From NCBI GenBank assembly GCA_013433145.1, contig CM024187.1, forward strand, positions 930,001 to 994,000: a DNA stretch of 64,000 nt. Reading direction: 5' to 3'. This DNA comes from Ascaris suum (lineage: Eukaryota; Nematoda; Chromadorea; Rhabditida; Ascarididae). The notes beneath the pieces are model-generated. The model was not told the DNA's origin. It worked only from the letters and a program-made list of their open reading frames with translations, and searched no databases. Numbering within the stretch: the first letter of the stretch is position 1; the number at the start of each line of letters is the position of its first letter. A program made the translations under genes and the position numbers. This document shows, piece after piece, positions 63,231 through 64,000 of the stretch.

Positions 63231-64000
63231 GTAAGATAATTTTAGTATGAGCCCACGTGATGGAAATATTTGTCATTGCGATATTCAGGCGTTCCGCATA
63301 AAGAAGGTTTCGGTACAAAGTGCAAATGAGAGCTGAGAGATTTTTTTTTACAGTGTACAGAAAATGTGTGAATACTTCCAAGGGGTTACGACTTTCTGAA
63401 TATCGAGAGGAAAGATGGGGCTATGTTATCTGAACATAAGCATTTTAATCGCGAAAATCCTGGCTGTGGAACAAGTCCGTGCATAAAGTCATGGTGCTAA
63501 GCTGATTCTACATACAGCCAAGTACGTGAGTATCCATGCTAGTCGCTCTCATCCCGCTGATTTCTTTCCAAAGTGTTGACTTTTTGTTTCCGCGAAAAAA
63601 TCGCTAACGAGTTCTAGTTTCCTTAGGATTTGCTTATTAATTTCTTACTGCTCTCTTGCATCACAAGAGTCTCTCCGAAACTTCCTAAGGAAGTATTACA
63701 TCATTTGCACAAGCAATATGTTTACAAAATTTTCCACTACCTTTGAGACTGAGCATAAATATTGAATATTTTGTGTAGCGCAGCATCGAGAAGGGAGTGA
63801 TTAAGCCATCTCGAAGCTGCGCTCAAATTTCTCAAAGATACTTCATTGTGAGAGAATGAAGCGTCGTTTGATTGTTATGAATTGCCATATTGCCAGTAAT
63901 CTATTCTCAGTTTCTTTATTTAGCAAGCTATGACAGGTGTTTTAAATCATCACCACAAACGGATTTGAGCTGAGAGGGCTCAAGTGAAATTTTTGCTCTA
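63231..64000. other. Right edge, gene continues, no further exon confirmed
   Basis: A possible acceptor TTTTTTTTACAG lies before 63353, but the frame after it gives no CCP motif. The remainder is AT-rich. The next exon of the mosaic gene is expected beyond the window. Confidence 0.4.

Overview
The window looks like nuclear DNA of a nematode, most likely clade V (rhabditine/strongylid). Genes are split into many small exons (25-290 nt) with long introns (0.3-3.6 kb). Splice acceptors are mostly TTTCAG/TTGCAG-like. Two genes have a strong acceptor just upstream of the ATG with no upstream exon, as expected for spliced-leader trans-splicing. Poly-G/poly-C tracts occur in introns, and encoded proteins resemble nematode and animal families. 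No bacterial-style genes, rRNA, tRNA or CRISPR were seen.

Layout. (1) About 1.23-8.47 kb, plus strand: a five-exon gene for the mitochondrial inner-membrane translocase subunit TIM17. Its protein is well conserved, but the reading frame is broken four or five times by one-base insertions/deletions in short homopolymers. (2) 8.47-12.7 kb: no gene recognised. (3) About 12.72-16.16 kb, minus strand: a three-exon PRA1-family gene (ARL6IP5/JWA/PRAF3), with an apparent one-base loss just before its C-terminus. (4) 16.2-28 kb: mostly non-coding, with simple repeats and a few protein-like fragments. The best are a one-helix membrane-protein fragment at 24.7-25.1 kb and a Cys-rich zinc-ribbon-like exon with a C-terminal helix at 25.75-25.98 kb. 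I could not assign either to a family. (5) About 28.3 or 30.1 kb to beyond 63.2 kb, plus strand: one very large gene for a secreted or extracellular mosaic protein. The order is a unique N-terminal region, C-type lectin, LDLa, three CUB, four CCP/sushi, Ca-binding EGF, F5/8C discoidin, EGF, then further CCP modules. I reconstructed 26 consecutive exons from 30361 to 62057 (3,876 nt, 1,292 codons). Splice phases agree at every junction and there is no internal stop or frameshift. The gene probably runs off the right edge.

The three recognised genes are unrelated in function: mitochondrial protein import, ER/Golgi membrane trafficking, and an extracellular adhesion/scaffold-type protein. TIM17 and the PRAF3 gene converge; PRAF3 and the mosaic gene diverge. 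The contrast between the broken TIM17 frame and the intact mosaic gene is the main puzzle. Local assembly error and early pseudogene decay are both possible. All calls come from reading the sequence and recalled family signatures; no database search was run.
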